From Elymus sibiricus (taxonomy: Eukaryota; Streptophyta; Magnoliopsida; Poales; Poaceae), in assembly GCA_039707655.1 (NCBI GenBank), contig CM077676.1, positions 189,158,936 through 189,222,935 of the forward strand: 64,000 bases of DNA, written 5' to 3'. The notes under the pieces are model-generated. The model worked only from the letters and a program-made list of their open reading frames with translations, made no database searches and had not been told where the DNA came from. Below, in pieces: positions 11,077-23,565 of the stretch; within the stretch, counting starts at the first letter, position 1; every line of letters starts with the position of its first letter. The position numbers and the translations under genes are program-made.

Positions 11077-14000
11077 CACAAAGCAACAATCAATCAGTTG
11101 TGAGTAACGAACTAATTGACAGTTCATTTGCATATACATGATTTATACAACTACAGAGAACTGAAATAAAGGAAGTTCAGTTATTTGATTTTCCAAGTAC
11201 AGCCAGGGCAAATTTTAGTAGAATCTAACAGAACCAAAAGTATACTACAAAACAACAATTTTGATATATTGATCTAAAGTGAAATAAGAGTTTAGGGAAC
11301 CAATATCTAGGATGAAGTGCCATATTGTAAGAGTAGTCATTTATTTTTGGAGACCGAAGATAAGTCGATTTCTTCATGCAACCATATAATCAATAAAATT
11401 TGTACCTGACCTTTTTGCATAAAGATAAAAATGCATACTTGCTCTTTAGATGGCGGAATGATATATCGGCGATGGATCGTGCAGCCTCCGGTTTGGCATG
11501 GGAAAACATCCTGCATAGACCCGCGGTGTCGACGACTGTGTGACCAAGAAACCATCCTCGAATAAGGGGTTGTCCTACATGATGTCTGCGTGGAAAACAC
11601 ATTGCATGTGCCTCCTGGTTCCCTTCTATTTATAAAAACAGCGAAGACCATGCTCATTATTTTACTCCGAGTTGCAAGCAAAAAAACACCAATGTATGTA
11701 GTTGGTTAAATGAAACCCACAACAATAGTAAAATATGCCCTTCTTAATGTCTTTGCCTTAAAAGGAAGTCAATGCTCTGCTTGGATTGTGATGATAGAAT
11801 AGGTGATAAGAGAAAATTGGACATGAAGTGAAAAGAAGACATGACATGTCCAGCATACACTATCCTCCCTGGAATGCAACATTTCATCAACCTCTACAAT
11901 GCGGTTCACTGCACGTGAAGAATCAAGTGTCAATTTCGTAATTGCCTTCAATTGTGATTGGTCTTGGGTGAATTCTCCCAATGAGAATGTTTCACAACAA
12001 TCTGACAACATCTGAATCAGCAGAGCAGACCCAAATAAATAATACTTTGATAGGCAGCAAAAGAAACTATAATAAATAAAAGTAGTGTTTACTAAGTGCT
12101 GACCGAAGATGAAAACATTATGGCAAATGCACTTTTCAAATTGTGAAAGATGATAAGTAGTGAAACCATACACAGGTAAATCTTCTGGTTGGGGAACTGT
12201 TTGTTGAGCGAAATTGATATTGAACGAATGCTCCACCACCCTGTGTTTTTTTTTCCTGGCTTTAGGTATGGCAAAAGTTTTCAATCATATATATGACCCC
12301 TTTTTGGAACTTTATTTTCAAAGATACGGATCCTATTTGTCAGGATTGATCCTTCCATTGTGTTGACCTGAAAAGTTGTACATAGACTGAATCATATAAT
12401 CTGCGCTGCAATGAGATGTGAGACTGTAGTCCAGTTATGAATTTTACCTTGTGATCAACCATAAGGAAATTCGGATCATATAACGCGGTAGAGTCCATAT
12501 TACAGTGTTCCCACATTCTCGTGAATCGTGATACAAACAGTAAGTTTCATCTGCTATAAGTGGCTGGCTAGTTTACAAAGGTCCCTCCATGAGCAAGATT
12601 TCGGCACCTATGCATAAAATCACTATCAAATACATGTTCGATGCAAAATCTTTCAGAATTTTGATAAAAAAATGACAGCACTGCAAGTTCAGTAAGCCTA
12701 CAAAGATTTGAAAATATAGAACTCGAATTATTACTATGAATGAGCATAAATCAGCACAGTCAGCTCCTGGGTTGGCAAGGACCATCAGGGAATAGAGGAA
12801 ACCGTAGTAGTCATCGGTGGGAGGAGGAGAAGGCGTGTACTTCTTGCCTTCTTGGGATAGCCAGCGGCGCGGATGTAGGAGGAGTCACGGCTCGGGAGCA
12901 TATGCGGACAGGATGTACGCAACCACAGCGGTAGGCGCGATGATGAACCTCACGAAGTCGTACGCTTCCAAAGACTGGTATGTCAGCGTCTTTCTGCTGC
13001 AGCCTGGCTTTGCATTGCAGTTGGCACGATCCCAAGCCTCACCCCGTGATATTACTATGCTTGTAAACAGGAAAATCTTGGACAAATGCAAGATAGTCAA
13101 GCTGAAGTTACTCATCTAATGGAACATGTGGCAGTGTCCAGAAAGAATTTCTGTCGTCTGAAATGGGACAAAGCATACGTCTTAAATCCTGAAGGATACT
13201 TTTCAAGTGTTGCTTCTGTATGTATTCTCATAGCTTACAGAAGCTTCATTTTTTTTTCTGATGTCGTAACCCTAATTCTTTTGTAATATATTCAGGCATT
13301 TACTGACAATTAAACTATCTATGATTTGTGATACTTGCCAAAATACTTATGTGGCCTGAATTGTCCAGTGACCTTGCTGAATCTGTTTTGAAAGTTATCT
13401 GACCCCATGTTGCATCATCACAAAATATCTTTAATAAAGAAAAATGCCTTGCTCTGAAAAAGCTACCCTACTGTTGCTTCTTACTATAATACACACCTTT
13501 GTTTACTGCTCCGAGTATGAAATATATGCAGATATATATAGATAATAGAAGATGGATTTTGCAATTGGCCATATCTATGACTACACTAAGGTGAGACTTG
13601 GTCCAGCCTGAACAATTCTATTACATCTCGAAAGAACAGTACAAAGTTCCAACAAATACACAACTCCTTATTAGTTATGTTCATGGAAATTATCCAGTAG
13701 CATAATCTTTCATTATGTAAAAGCTGTAGCGGGCTTTCAACCATGACGGGGCAAGCATGGAAGGGGATAGGAGCAGGCATGGGAGGGGTGGGGAGTAGCC
13801 ATAAGAGGGGAAAGACGAACAATGGGAGATGGAATTGAGAGGCTGCTGGTCAAGAAATTGTATAGACACACATGGAAAAGATGAGAGGAGGAGGGGAAAT
13901 TGAGAGGCCGAGCAAACTCACCTGCGTGGCCGCCGCCACGGATGAAGCTCAGACTGAAGCGCAGATGTGGCCGGGGAAGATTGGAGGAGAGGGGCGGCGC

Positions 14001-14520
14001 AGCCGCGATGAGTAACGAATGGCGAGTAGCTGAACAGGAGGGCTGGGGCAAAGCTTGAGCTGGCGTGGCCGCCGCTTGCGAAGGAACCGCGGCGGACGGT
14101 GTGGCGCTGCAGTGGCCGTGGGGGAAGGGGGGACAGCCTGCTCTGCTCTCTCTCGTTGTCTCAGAATTGGATAAGAAGAATGAAGCAAGAGATGTATCTG
14201 GCCGGCCCTCGAGATATTTCCGTGCGGGGATTGAAGGTGGCTCTTGCTACCGACGCGTGGAGCGGCACGGGAAATTACCAGACCGTTCAACACAGGAAAG
14301 AGGGAAAAAATCGGCAGAAAATCCGGACCAAACCAGGAAATGAACCGGGGACACGTGTCAGCAGCAGTGAAACCATCGGTTACAACTGGGAATGCATGGT
14401 AAGGGCTTTAGCTTAGTAGCTTTAATTCTTTTAATATATTATAGTTATAAGCCAAAAATAGATCTTGCTTGGAAGCAATGTAGCACCCTCTGGAAACCCC
14501 CAACCTTTAGACAGTAGAGA
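11077..14520. other. Unresolved region, possible minus-strand transcription unit
   Basis: No gene can be assigned. On the minus strand a GC-rich stretch (13930-14290) ends in CACGCAG|GTGAGT at 13926, a strong splice donor, as if it were a first exon. Further along the minus strand several short open stretches look exon-like and end at GT: 11453-11615 (HHVGQPLIRGWFLGHTVVDT) and about 11853-12005 (CETFSLGEFTQDQSQLKAIT). Another GC-rich island at 12800-13040 encodes EAYDFVRFIIAPTAVVAYIL, then a stop, then KKYTPSPPPTDDYYGF in another frame. I could not join these into one frame and recognised no family. It may be a decayed gene or a non-coding transcript. Confidence 0.3.
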
Positions 14521-14529
14521 CCTCTTCTT

Positions 14530-14860
14530 TAGTTTCAAAAAAAGAGACCAACATACACACTCACATACACGCATGAACTCTTACCTCTATTAACGAGCGC
14601 GCACACACGCCTTACACCTATAAACACTTTCGAGAGGCAGAGCCGGTAAATCTTAAGGCCGAGAAAGTCACCACAAGCGCCTCGTAGTCGATGAAAACGT
14701 CGCATCCCACTAAACGAACAGCAACAGAAAACAAAAAATAAATCAAGCAAACTATGGTGGGTTTGTTTCACCATAAGGAACCTAAACATCTGAGCCAAAT
14801 TTAACATCAAACTTGAATTAGCTACCAATAAATCTTGGGTGCGGATAGTGAACAACTCAG
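14530..14860 (-). mobile_element. Au-type SINE, diverged
   Basis: On the minus strand the sequence runs from GGTTCCTTATGGTGAAACAA to GTCTCTTTTTTTGAAAC. It shares blocks with the better copy at 40330-40616: TAGTGGGA, CATCGACTACGAGGCG, CGGCTC.GCCTCTCG and TATAGG.GTA. The tRNA-related 5' part is weaker here. The layout agrees with the Au SINE family of grasses as I remember it. Confidence 0.6.
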
Positions 14861-14879
14861 ACTTACATGCGACTTGACT

Positions 14880-16130
14880 CTACACCGTACGTTTGGACAT
14901 TCAGTGATGGATTGAGCCCGATAGACTCGTAGGGCGTAAAGTGTTTCTGGCGATAGCAAGTATCATTAGCTATCGTTGATAGCCGTCAAGTTGTCCCGCA
15001 CAATTGTGCCTGAGCTGCTTTTGCATTGCTATGTTATTTGCAGAAACACCGTACCATCGACGAGATGACTCGTATGTACAGGATACTTGATTAATTTGTA
15101 ATATTTAATTATTATTATTTTTCCAAACAAGAGGAATACCCCCGACCTCTGCATCAAAGCAATGCATACAGTCATTTTATTATATTATTGCACAAAATTC
15201 AACAAAACAAATACATGGATCAATCCGAAGTCACATTTTTGACAACTACTGTCGCTGCACCTACAATCTTGATGACGTGCCCTGACGTAATATTTAATTA
15301 TGGGATGTTGGTCACGACGTCGATCACCTGTAGGGCGCATTGGACAACCAATTAAAATTAGCATATGTTGAGACAACAAGTAGTTAGAACAGAATTTAAA
15401 AGATCCATCCAACGATTATGATCTGCTTGGGTCAATTTTAAAAGAGTTATAGGATCTGATATGTATAGTTTTATGAATCCTATGTAACAAATTATGAGTT
15501 CTTGAGCAATCCATGTAACAAATTATGAGTTATTGAGCAATCTATTTTCCACATCATCTAACATGCCACATCAGTAAGCAACAATGCATGTGAAAGATAC
15601 ATATCTTTTTATTTTACCACTCTAATAATGTTAATAAAATATTTTATAACTACATAATAATCAAGTTGAACAATTCATATGTATTTTCACCTTTTCAGCA
15701 ATGCGCGTGAAGCGGTAATAAATAGGGTCCATTAAATAAAGGCAAAATATTTCGTGTTTATGTAAGATTTTCAAGCATATCTCTATTTTGTCTGCAATGC
15801 CGTGCTTTTAATATGCAATATATATATATTGCATTTATTTCATATCTCTATTTTGTTGCTTTTCATTCTTACCAAGTTTAAGCATCCCAAACTTGATATT
15901 CTTTTGGAGTAAAACAAAAGGCAAGTAGATAAACATGATGTGCCAAGATCTCTTTTGGGATACATCTGTGGTAACTCGTAAAGATCTACCACTACTCCTC
16001 CTATTTTGATACGCCCCCATTAGAAGTCATTCAAAGCGCTTCACCACCGGGGCGTTTCCAAGTGAATCATCAAAGCCTTAATTAGACACTGCCAATGCCG
16101 TAGGCACTAATGGCAGGAGATTAACACCCC
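14880..16130. other. AT-rich intergenic DNA
   Basis: No coding region is supported. It contains a 31-bp tandem duplication (15482-15543, ATGTAACAAATTATGAGTT unit), a perfect 22-bp palindrome ATGCAATATAT|ATATATTGCAT at 15813-15834, and a direct repeat CATATCTCTATTTTGT on both sides of the palindrome (about 15776 and 15841). Confidence 0.5.
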
Positions 16131-17191
16131 TTTTTGCATGGATCATCTTAAAAAGCATTAATGGAACGGGATATCTCCGGATCCAAAAGGCATGCTACAA
16201 AACGTCGGAAGAAGTGGTCCATCCGCCCGAAAGCAACGCCCCACATTTCTCGGCGAGAAGAGAACAGAATGGCCATCTCGTAGGGCCATACCATACCCCC
16301 ATCCCATCTCTCGCCACCGCCGCGATACAAGCCGTATATACCTACATCCACCGTATACCCTACCCCCGCGCTAGCTAAAATACGAATAAATAAGGGTAAA
16401 TACCACCACCGGCGGCCACTGCCCTTCAGTTACCTACCCGAAGGAGCAAACCGAGAAGAGGTGGGGAGAGAGAGAGAGGCAGCAGAGCAGAGCTCCACCC
16501 GAGGGGAGAAGGAAAAGAAAGCTCCGACCTCGCTCCTGCCCGCCTGCTGTCCCAAGCCCCAAGCCGAGATTCTCTTGTTGCATCGGCGTAAATGTAACTC
16601 CCCTGCTCCTTCCATCCCTCATCCATCAGAAATCTGGAGTCCTACGCTTCTTCTTCTTCTTCCCCCGTGCGCGTCGTTTGCTTTGGTTTCTTGGATCTGC
16701 CTCGGCGAGGGATTAAGTGGGGGAGAAGGTGGTTTGGGTTCCATTTTCTTTGTGTATCTTCTTGTTCTTGCGCTCGCTCGTTTTTTGGGTAGGGATTCGG
16801 GCTGTCCTGTCAGGTTCGATCTCCGCCTTTTTTTCCTTCTGTTCGGGAGGGCTCCTAGGATGAAATAAATGGGATGCTGTTTCTCTGCGCGGAATTTATT
16901 GCGGCGCTTGCTTGCTTTTAGTAGCCAATGCAGGTTCCCCTTCTGGTCCTGCGAACTGCAAATCGTTTCTCTCCGCCATTTGCTCCGCTGCCCCTTCCGT
17001 TTCTCTGCTCAGATCTGTGGCGCAGAGCAGGGTTTACTCCTGCCTGCCACAACAAATGTGTGTTCTTTTTTGAGTCCTCCTTTTCTGTTCTTGCAACTGA
17101 CTGGTAATCCTTTGGAATTTCTTCTCCCGTAGAGCGCCATTCGAACGCGGGCTCCGAGCTGGTGTCCAAGAAGTTGAATTTGGAGGAGAAA
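16131..17191 (+). promoter_or_regulatory. Promoter and 5' leader of the SFH-type gene
   Basis: A TATA-like GTATATACC lies at 16334-16342, about 100 bp before a GC-rich leader that contains a GA run (16465-16478). The start codon is at 17192. The sequence just before it follows CTTCTCCCGTAG, a good splice acceptor ending at 17132, so the last leader exon is probably 17133-17198. The leader would then contain an intron of roughly 0.5 kb, whose donor I could not fix. Leader introns are common in grass genes. Confidence 0.5.
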
Positions 17192-20100
17192 ATGTCAGGT
17201 AAGAACGAGCTCTGCCGTTGCGGTGTCCGCGTCATCCTTCTTGCGTGTTCTTTTTTCTTGGGGGGAAGTGTGTGAGGCGCCGCTCTCTCTCTGCAGTGAT
17301 CCATGCCGACGACATCGAGATATCGCTGTGCGACGGCAACTCGGAGGACGAGCGCCGCCGCCGGAAGATAGGGTCGCTGGGCCGGAAGGCCATCCACGCG
17401 CTCAAGAAGCGCGGCAGGCGTCGCGTCGACTTCCGCTTCCCTCCGGCCATCTCCATCGAGGACGTCCGCGACGCCGAGGAGGAGCGCGCCGTCGCCGCCT
17501 TCCGTGAGCGCCTGGCCGCGCACGGCCTCCTCCCCGACAAGCACGACGACTACCACATGATGCTAAGGTCCTGTCTGCCAGGAAACCATCTCCCCTTATC
17601 CTTTTGTTTTTGCCCTGTGTTGTTTGGATAGCTTTGTGAAATGCAGGGTTCTGAAACTCGCCATATGAATTGTGATGCAGGTTCTTGAAGGCGAGGAAGT
17701 TCGACGCCGAGAAGGCAATGCAAATGTGGGCAGACATGCTGCGATGGAGGAAAGAGTTTGGGGCCGACACAATCCTTGAGGTGATCACACTGACCTGCAA
17801 CAAACATGCAGAACAAGGAGTCTCTGCTTTATGCCTAACATTCGACTCGTTCATGTGGTCAGGATTTTGAGTTTGATGAGCTGGATGAGGTGCTGTGTTA
17901 CTACCCTCAGGGCTACCACGGCGTCGACCGAGAAGGCCGGCCCGTGTACATCGAGAGGCTCGGCAAGGTCGACCCCAACAAGCTCATGCAGATCACCTCT
18001 GTGGACAGGTACATCAAGTACCATGTGCAGGAATTTGAGAGGGCCTTCAGAGAGAAGTTCCCTGCCTGCACATTGGCTGCCAAGAGGCACATTGACTCCA
18101 CCACCACCATCTTGGATGTCCAGGGTGTGGTATGTGAATCATCCTCCTTGGTCTATGCTTGTATATCTTGATCTGTTTTTTAACGTTTTGTTGCATGTGT
18201 TTCATCAATGGTTTTTGTCATGTGCAGGGTTTTAAGAATTTCTCCAAGACTGCAAGGGAGCTTGTACACCGCATGCAGAAGATAGACAGTGACTATTACC
18301 CTGAGGTAATTTTGCGCCGCAATGCTTCATGGTAGTATTTTGGCATGGTGGAGCGATGATTCTAAAATCATAAAACTGCAGACGTTGCATCAAATGTTTG
18401 TTGTAAATGCGGGCAGTGGGTTCAAGTTGATCTGGAACAGTGTTAAGGGCTTCCTTGACCCAAAAACTTCATCCAAGATTCATGTATGTTCTATGGATTT
18501 CCTTTAATGCAGGATCATGCCAGTCCATTTTGCTAGTGTCAACTAATTTTATTACCTTCAATGCAGGTTCTTGGTTCAAATTACCAGAGTCGACTTCTTG
18601 AAGTAATTGATGCAAGGTCAGTGTTAATTCATGCTGAGGAACAAGTTTTAATCTTAATCCTTACCAAGGATTACGAGTCGTTGAGTCGTTCTGAGGTTGA
18701 GACTCATAGACTAATCGGACTAGTCTTAGACTAGTGCTAGACTAGTCGACATAGTACTGTAGTAGTCAACTACTAATACCTAGTAGCAGTATGTAGTATA
18801 TGTAGTAAACTGTACAGCACATTACAGTATATACAATAAAACCAGCAGTGCTAGCCAACGCTCGCCAGGCCCAGCCCAGTGCCGCTCAGCACGCCACCCA
18901 GCTGGCCCATTTGGGCCCAAGTAGCCAGCCTACTTAGCCCACTTCCCATCCCAGCCACTGTAACCCTAGCTCCCGATCGATCCCGTCGCCGCCGCCTGCG
19001 CCATCACGCACAAAAGCACGCGCGCGCGCGACCCTCGCCTCCGGCCGCTGCCGCCGGCGAGCCCGCCGACCACCGCCGTGCCTCCTCTCCTCTCTCTCTC
19101 TCTCTTCCTTCTTTCTCGTCACAGGGCCGCGCGCGCCTACGGGGCACGGCCATGGCCGCCGCCCGAGCACGAGCTCTGGCCGGCTGCCGCGCCTTGCTTC
19201 GCCATCCGCCGTCCCGGCGGCGGGTCAGTGGGTGCTGGCGATGGCCTCGTCCAGGCGGCTTGTTCTCCTAGCTCGTTCTCCAATTTTCCCCTCCCAAATT
19301 TGAGTCGAGCGACTCAGAGAGCAGGACTAGTCCAGACTAGTCTATGACTAGTCTCTCGACCGCTCGACTCATCGAATTAGTCTACACGAGATTTGCAGTC
19401 GACACCACAGTTGCGACTCATAGACTAGTCCATCGACTAGTCTCGACTAGTCCTTCGACTCGTAATCAGTGATCCTTACGTATTTGATTTGTTGTCTACA
19501 TGCTTCGGCGTGTTCTCTGCATTCTGCAACATTTTTACAATAGTTGTGTGCTCCTCTTAGTGAGTTGCCAGAGTTTCTTGGTGGTTCATGCACCTGTATT
19601 GACAAGGGAGGTTGTCTTGGGTCTAACAAGGGGCCATGGAATGATCCTTATATCTTGAAGGTATTTTTGGCACTCTAATTATGTGGAAGTCTTCATCTTT
19701 GTACTGCTTCTGTTTTTTTTTTTACATTCTGATTGATTATATTTTGTTCCACTACTTATACATTGTTTCCTTTGTAGCTGATACACAATCTGGAGGCTGG
19801 TTCTGTGAGGGATATCAAGCCAGTTTCTGAAGGCGAAGAAAGAAGCGATTCTTCTCTTCGATTGGAACAGTTGAAGGCAAGCTTCTGAAATAATACCTCA
19901 CATTTAAGCTATGATCTAACTATTGCTGCCTCTTAACTTCTTATGTGTTCCTTACAGTGGCAAGGCATGATCAGTGACGCATCAAATGCTGAATCAGGAT
20001 CCGATGTTGATGACTTTGGATCCTCATTTATTCCCAAAGGTGCCGAGTATGGCTGCCTCACTCCAGTCCATGAGGAAGTGAGTTCAATGCTTTATTCTTG

Positions 20101-21712
20101 TTTCGTACGGTGTGATTAGCTTTGTTCTATTTGGCTTTCTGTTAGCATTAAAAGTCATGCTATTCCTACCACAACTGATTTAAATCGTTTATGTGAAACC
20201 TTCTATGAGTTGTTTTCAGTATTTACACTTGCTGTAGGTAAAGGGCATAGATTCAACTTACTATGTCTGTTACGAACAGAGTTCCCTGGAAACGTCTCTT
20301 GAAACTGGTAGGAGACAACGACGAACTACTGAAATTGTGCCAAAACAACTATCTGATAACCGGCAATTTTCTACCAATGGAAGCCCTCATGATTTAGGTA
20401 CCATTTGTTCCCTTGCATTTTTCTTCCATCCCATTAATTGTTACTCATCTTGCTAATATTGTTATATATTTAGTTGCCTACATATGCCGTCTACTTGGTT
20501 GTTGCTCTAGCCTAAGATTCAAGAAAATTGTCTGTTTGACCAAAATAATCTGTGTTGCTTGTAAACTCCAGAACTGCATTGTGTTTGTTTCTCATTTGCA
20601 TGAACAATGCATCCATAGAACAGTAAGTTGGAATAAAAATGGCATTGCAATGCTAGATGCCCTAGGTTGTGCGTGCTAGATTCCTAGATGGAAGATTGGA
20701 AGGCATTGGCATAAAACACTTAAAATTCTGAGTGGAGAATGAAGTACAGGCATGTCATGTGGTATCCCTGCCAGGAACAGTTGCCCTGTGTAATGTCCTC
20801 CCAGAGGACTGTTTCATTTAATGTACCATACAGTAAATTGTTTGTTGATATTTATGAATCTATTTGCCTCCTTGGTGATAGTATACTTGCACAAAGTTAC
20901 TGCTTTATCTATCCTTGGTGATATTTATGAATCCATTGCTTGATGTTCTTACCTTGCTCCACTTGGCTACTGTTTGTTATCTTCCTCATTGTTGATTTTG
21001 TTTGTTGTACTAATGGCAGGGAGCAATGTTGGCAATCTGGATGGTTCAATCGTCCGATGGGGCTTTGAAAACCTTGTTAAAGTTGTGACAGCCTTGATCA
21101 AGCTATTCTCCTTCTTCCGGCTTTTCATCTCTAGTAGACCACTGAGGAGGCTTGAAATTGCCCACCCTTCCACTGTGCCAGTCCCAGCTGCAGAGAAGCC
21201 ACAACCACGAACCATCAGTGCTGATGAAATGAGTGCTTGCTTACAGCGTATTGAAAATCTTGAATCTGTGTGCAATCATCTCGCAAGCAAGCCACCAGAG
21301 ATGCCCGAGGACAAGGAGCAACAATTACTGAACTCGTTCGAGCGCATCAGATCTATCGAGGCTGACCTGGAGAGGACCAAAAGAGTAAGTTTCTAATCGA
21401 ACTAGACTCGAGAGTTCTCAGTTGGGCATGTGTCTCTAGTTTTTATCCCTCAAAGCTATTTGGGAGCATTGCTTTGCTTCTTTGTGGATGCATGCATTGT
21501 GGTTTATGTGAAGTGTTGGTGAATTGATCAGGCACTGCATGCAACGGTGGCGAAGCAGAATTCATTGGTGGAGACTCTGGAAGCTGTACAGGAGTCATCG
21601 AGAGTGAAGGTACGCCGTCTACAATTAAGACTCGCTCAACCGATTGTATTCCAAAATGAACCAGTGCTTACACCAATGCTTGCCTGTGCAGAGGAGGTTG
21701 TTCTGCTCATAG
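17192..21712 (+). CDS. SFH-type Sec14/nodulin phosphatidylinositol/phosphatidylcholine transfer protein
   Basis: Coding exons: 17192-17198, 17297-17567, 17681-17780, 17863-18129, 18228-18305, 18382-18483, 18567-18616, 19561-19660, 19778-19876, 19958-20077, 20238-20397, 21020-21384, 21532-21609, 21692-21712. These sum to 1818 nt (605 residues) with consistent phases. The protein starts [20 protein letters not shown], then has a basic stretch. A CRAL-TRIO N-terminal segment (about 65-125, [20 protein letters not shown]) and a Sec14 lipid-binding domain (about 140-310, [20 protein letters not shown] and [20 protein letters not shown]) follow. The C-terminal part has a hydrophobic stretch ([20 protein letters not shown]), a predicted coiled coil, and a basic tail KRRLFCS, as in the nodulin-domain SFH proteins. 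These proteins exchange phosphatidylinositol and phosphatidylcholine and support phosphoinositide signalling at membranes. All introns are GT-AG except 19877-19957, which starts GC. The seventh intron carries a DNA transposon. The family assignment is firm; the particular paralogue is not. Confidence 0.95.
18665..19471. mobile_element. Non-autonomous hAT-like element in intron 7 of the SFH gene
   Basis: An 807-bp insertion flanked by a perfect 8-bp direct repeat ATCCTTAC (18657-18664 and 19472-19479), the duplication size of hAT elements. The ends are CAAGGATTACGAGTCG and, in reverse complement, CACTGATTACGAGTCG, a 16-bp inverted repeat with two mismatches. Subterminal DNA on both sides holds about eight exact copies of the palindrome GACTAGTC. 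The GC-rich centre (18860-19250) has short frames that resemble no transposase. The insertion lies wholly within an intron and leaves both splice sites intact. Confidence 0.85.
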
Positions 21713-22024
21713 GATGATCTGGTCTGATCTGATCCTCCGAAGCACCAACCATGTCGACATTAACAGTGAAGCTGCCAGCGCCATTTTTGACCTCCCCGGC
21801 TCGAGAGAACAACGAAAGAGAAGATAGCATACGACGATGCTCGTCGCGTCGCTTCCTTTCGGAACCTCATATCTCCTTTTTTTTTTGTTAGTTCATAGTA
21901 TTTTGAGCCCGGTAGCCCCTCCCCTCGATTCCTTTGCCTGGTGAACGCCGTGCAGCGCAATGTGCTATGCTTTTTGTTGGCCGAAAGTGTATGAATATCT
22001 GCTGCGGCTGCCTTTGCGTTCCAC

Positions 22025-22055
<31 letters not shown>

Positions 22056-22500
22056 GGGAATCGGAATCCGTCGAGGTTTGACTGACCTGACAGAACAGCG
22101 ATTGACAGGCTTTGCCGCTGAACTGATGGTGTCTATGTAAATGGTAGGGGTACTAGTACCTCTGGTCTGATCTGAACTGAACTGATGATAGGTTATTGTG
22201 ATGGGAATGCAAAGGCTCGGCTCTCCAGAAATCTCGTGATCTCATCCGACATGGCAACGTGGGTTGATGCTGCTCGTTCGCCCGTACGAATCTTGCACGG
22301 TCTTTTATTACAGGGCACTGGGCTGGGCACGGCACGGCACGCCGTTGTGCGTGAGTGTCGGTAGGGGCTACCCGGATTCCACGGCCTCCGCTTTGTTGCG
22401 CACTCGCCAAGTTGCCGGCTGCACTGGGCGCGCCGCCGCCAGCTGCCATCGGTGCCGTGGACGTGATGCGGTTAAATTTTCTTTTTAGCTTTTTTTTTTT
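21713..22500 (+). other. 3' UTR and downstream flank of the SFH gene
   Basis: No coding region. The first few hundred bases after the stop are the likely 3' UTR. A run of 29 G at 22026-22054 is the most striking feature. No classic AATAAA was located, which is normal for plants. Confidence 0.5.
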
Positions 22501-23250
22501 GGGACAAAATTTTCTTTTTAGCTAGGCTGCGGTGCAACCGTTGGATCCCAGTTGGGCCTCAGCATAGGGGCTTTTTCGCCGGACTGCTTGAGGCCGCTCT
22601 GCGTTGTAATAGGACCTCCTATACAGCGCCTAAGGCGCCGACTACCCACTGCAGCGCTCGCGAGCGCATTCGTCCAGGCCGGCCCAGTTACCGCTCGCTC
22701 AGTTACAATCGGATGCGTGGTATGCTCGTCTGTTTTTTTTTGTTCCACTGAAAAAACATGCAATTGCTGCTTTAAAGAACTCGACTACTGGTATTATGAT
22801 AGAATTTAAAATCTTTATGGAACAGAAAAATATTCATGATTTTTTGTAGAAGAATCACAGAATTGAAAAGGTTTGAGAATATGAAAAAAAGTTCATGAAT
22901 TTCAAAAAAGCTCTCAAATTTGAGAAAACTTTTGAAAATTGTTCATGAATTTGAAAGGTTCATGGTTTCCAAAAAAGTTCACAAATTTGCAAATAGTTTG
23001 TGATTTTCAAAAAGTTCATGAATTTTAGAAAAATGTTATGAATTTTAAAAAGTTCATGAGTTTGACTAAAGTTTGTGGATTTAAAATAACAAATATGAAA
23101 AAAAAAATGAAAAAAAAACTGAAACAGAAAACCAGAAAGAAGTACCGTTCGGAAGCTTCACAAAATCGGATGGTGTAAGTTTGTGTAAAGAGAAGTTTAT
23201 TAGGTAGGTGCGCTGGGAGGGTGTGTGCCATGTGTAAAAAGGCCTATGAG
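22501..23250. repeat. Degenerate AT-rich repeat block between GC-rich arms
   Basis: From 22810 to 23110 the DNA is a degenerate series built on the word AAAAAGTTCATGAATTTGAAA in both exact and mutated forms. It lies between two GC-rich parts that each carry a GGCGC word: GCGCCTAAGGCGCC near 22625 and GGCGCGTAAAGCGCC near 23255. This looks like the inside of a DNA transposon, but I could not define its termini. Confidence 0.4.
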
Positions 23251-23565
23251 TGGCGCGTAAAGCGCCAAATAGCAATTTGGCAGGCGTTCTTGCATCCAGA
23301 ATCCAATGAAGGAACCGGGGCCATGTTGCATTCCCATGCCACTCTCACTTCAACGTACCGACCTATAAAAAGTGAAAGAGGGAAAGTTGTCCACGATCGG
23401 CCTTGGATGATGTGGCGGGCTGTCTGAACATATCCGGACATACCCATATTCATCCCATGTAAGGGCTGGGTTTATGGGGCAGGTTTGGGAGGCCTGTTGG
23501 GAGGGCGTTTTTGTGTCCGGAGACATGGGGGAGATTTGAGGACTTACCTTGGAGATGCTCTTAGT
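23251..23565. mobile_element. Right part of a Harbinger-type MITE
   Basis: The right end CCTTGGAGATGCTCTTA (about 23549-23565) is the reverse complement of the TAAGAGCATCTCCAA end shared by the Harbinger-type elements elsewhere in this window. The inside has TGTCCGGAGACATGGGGG, as in related copies. The left end was not identified. Confidence 0.45.

Noticed and set aside
16918..17556. Minus-strand 212-codon frame over the SFH leader and second exon
   Set aside because: It is the antisense shadow of the SFH coding exon, which has clear codon structure and family similarity on the + strand.
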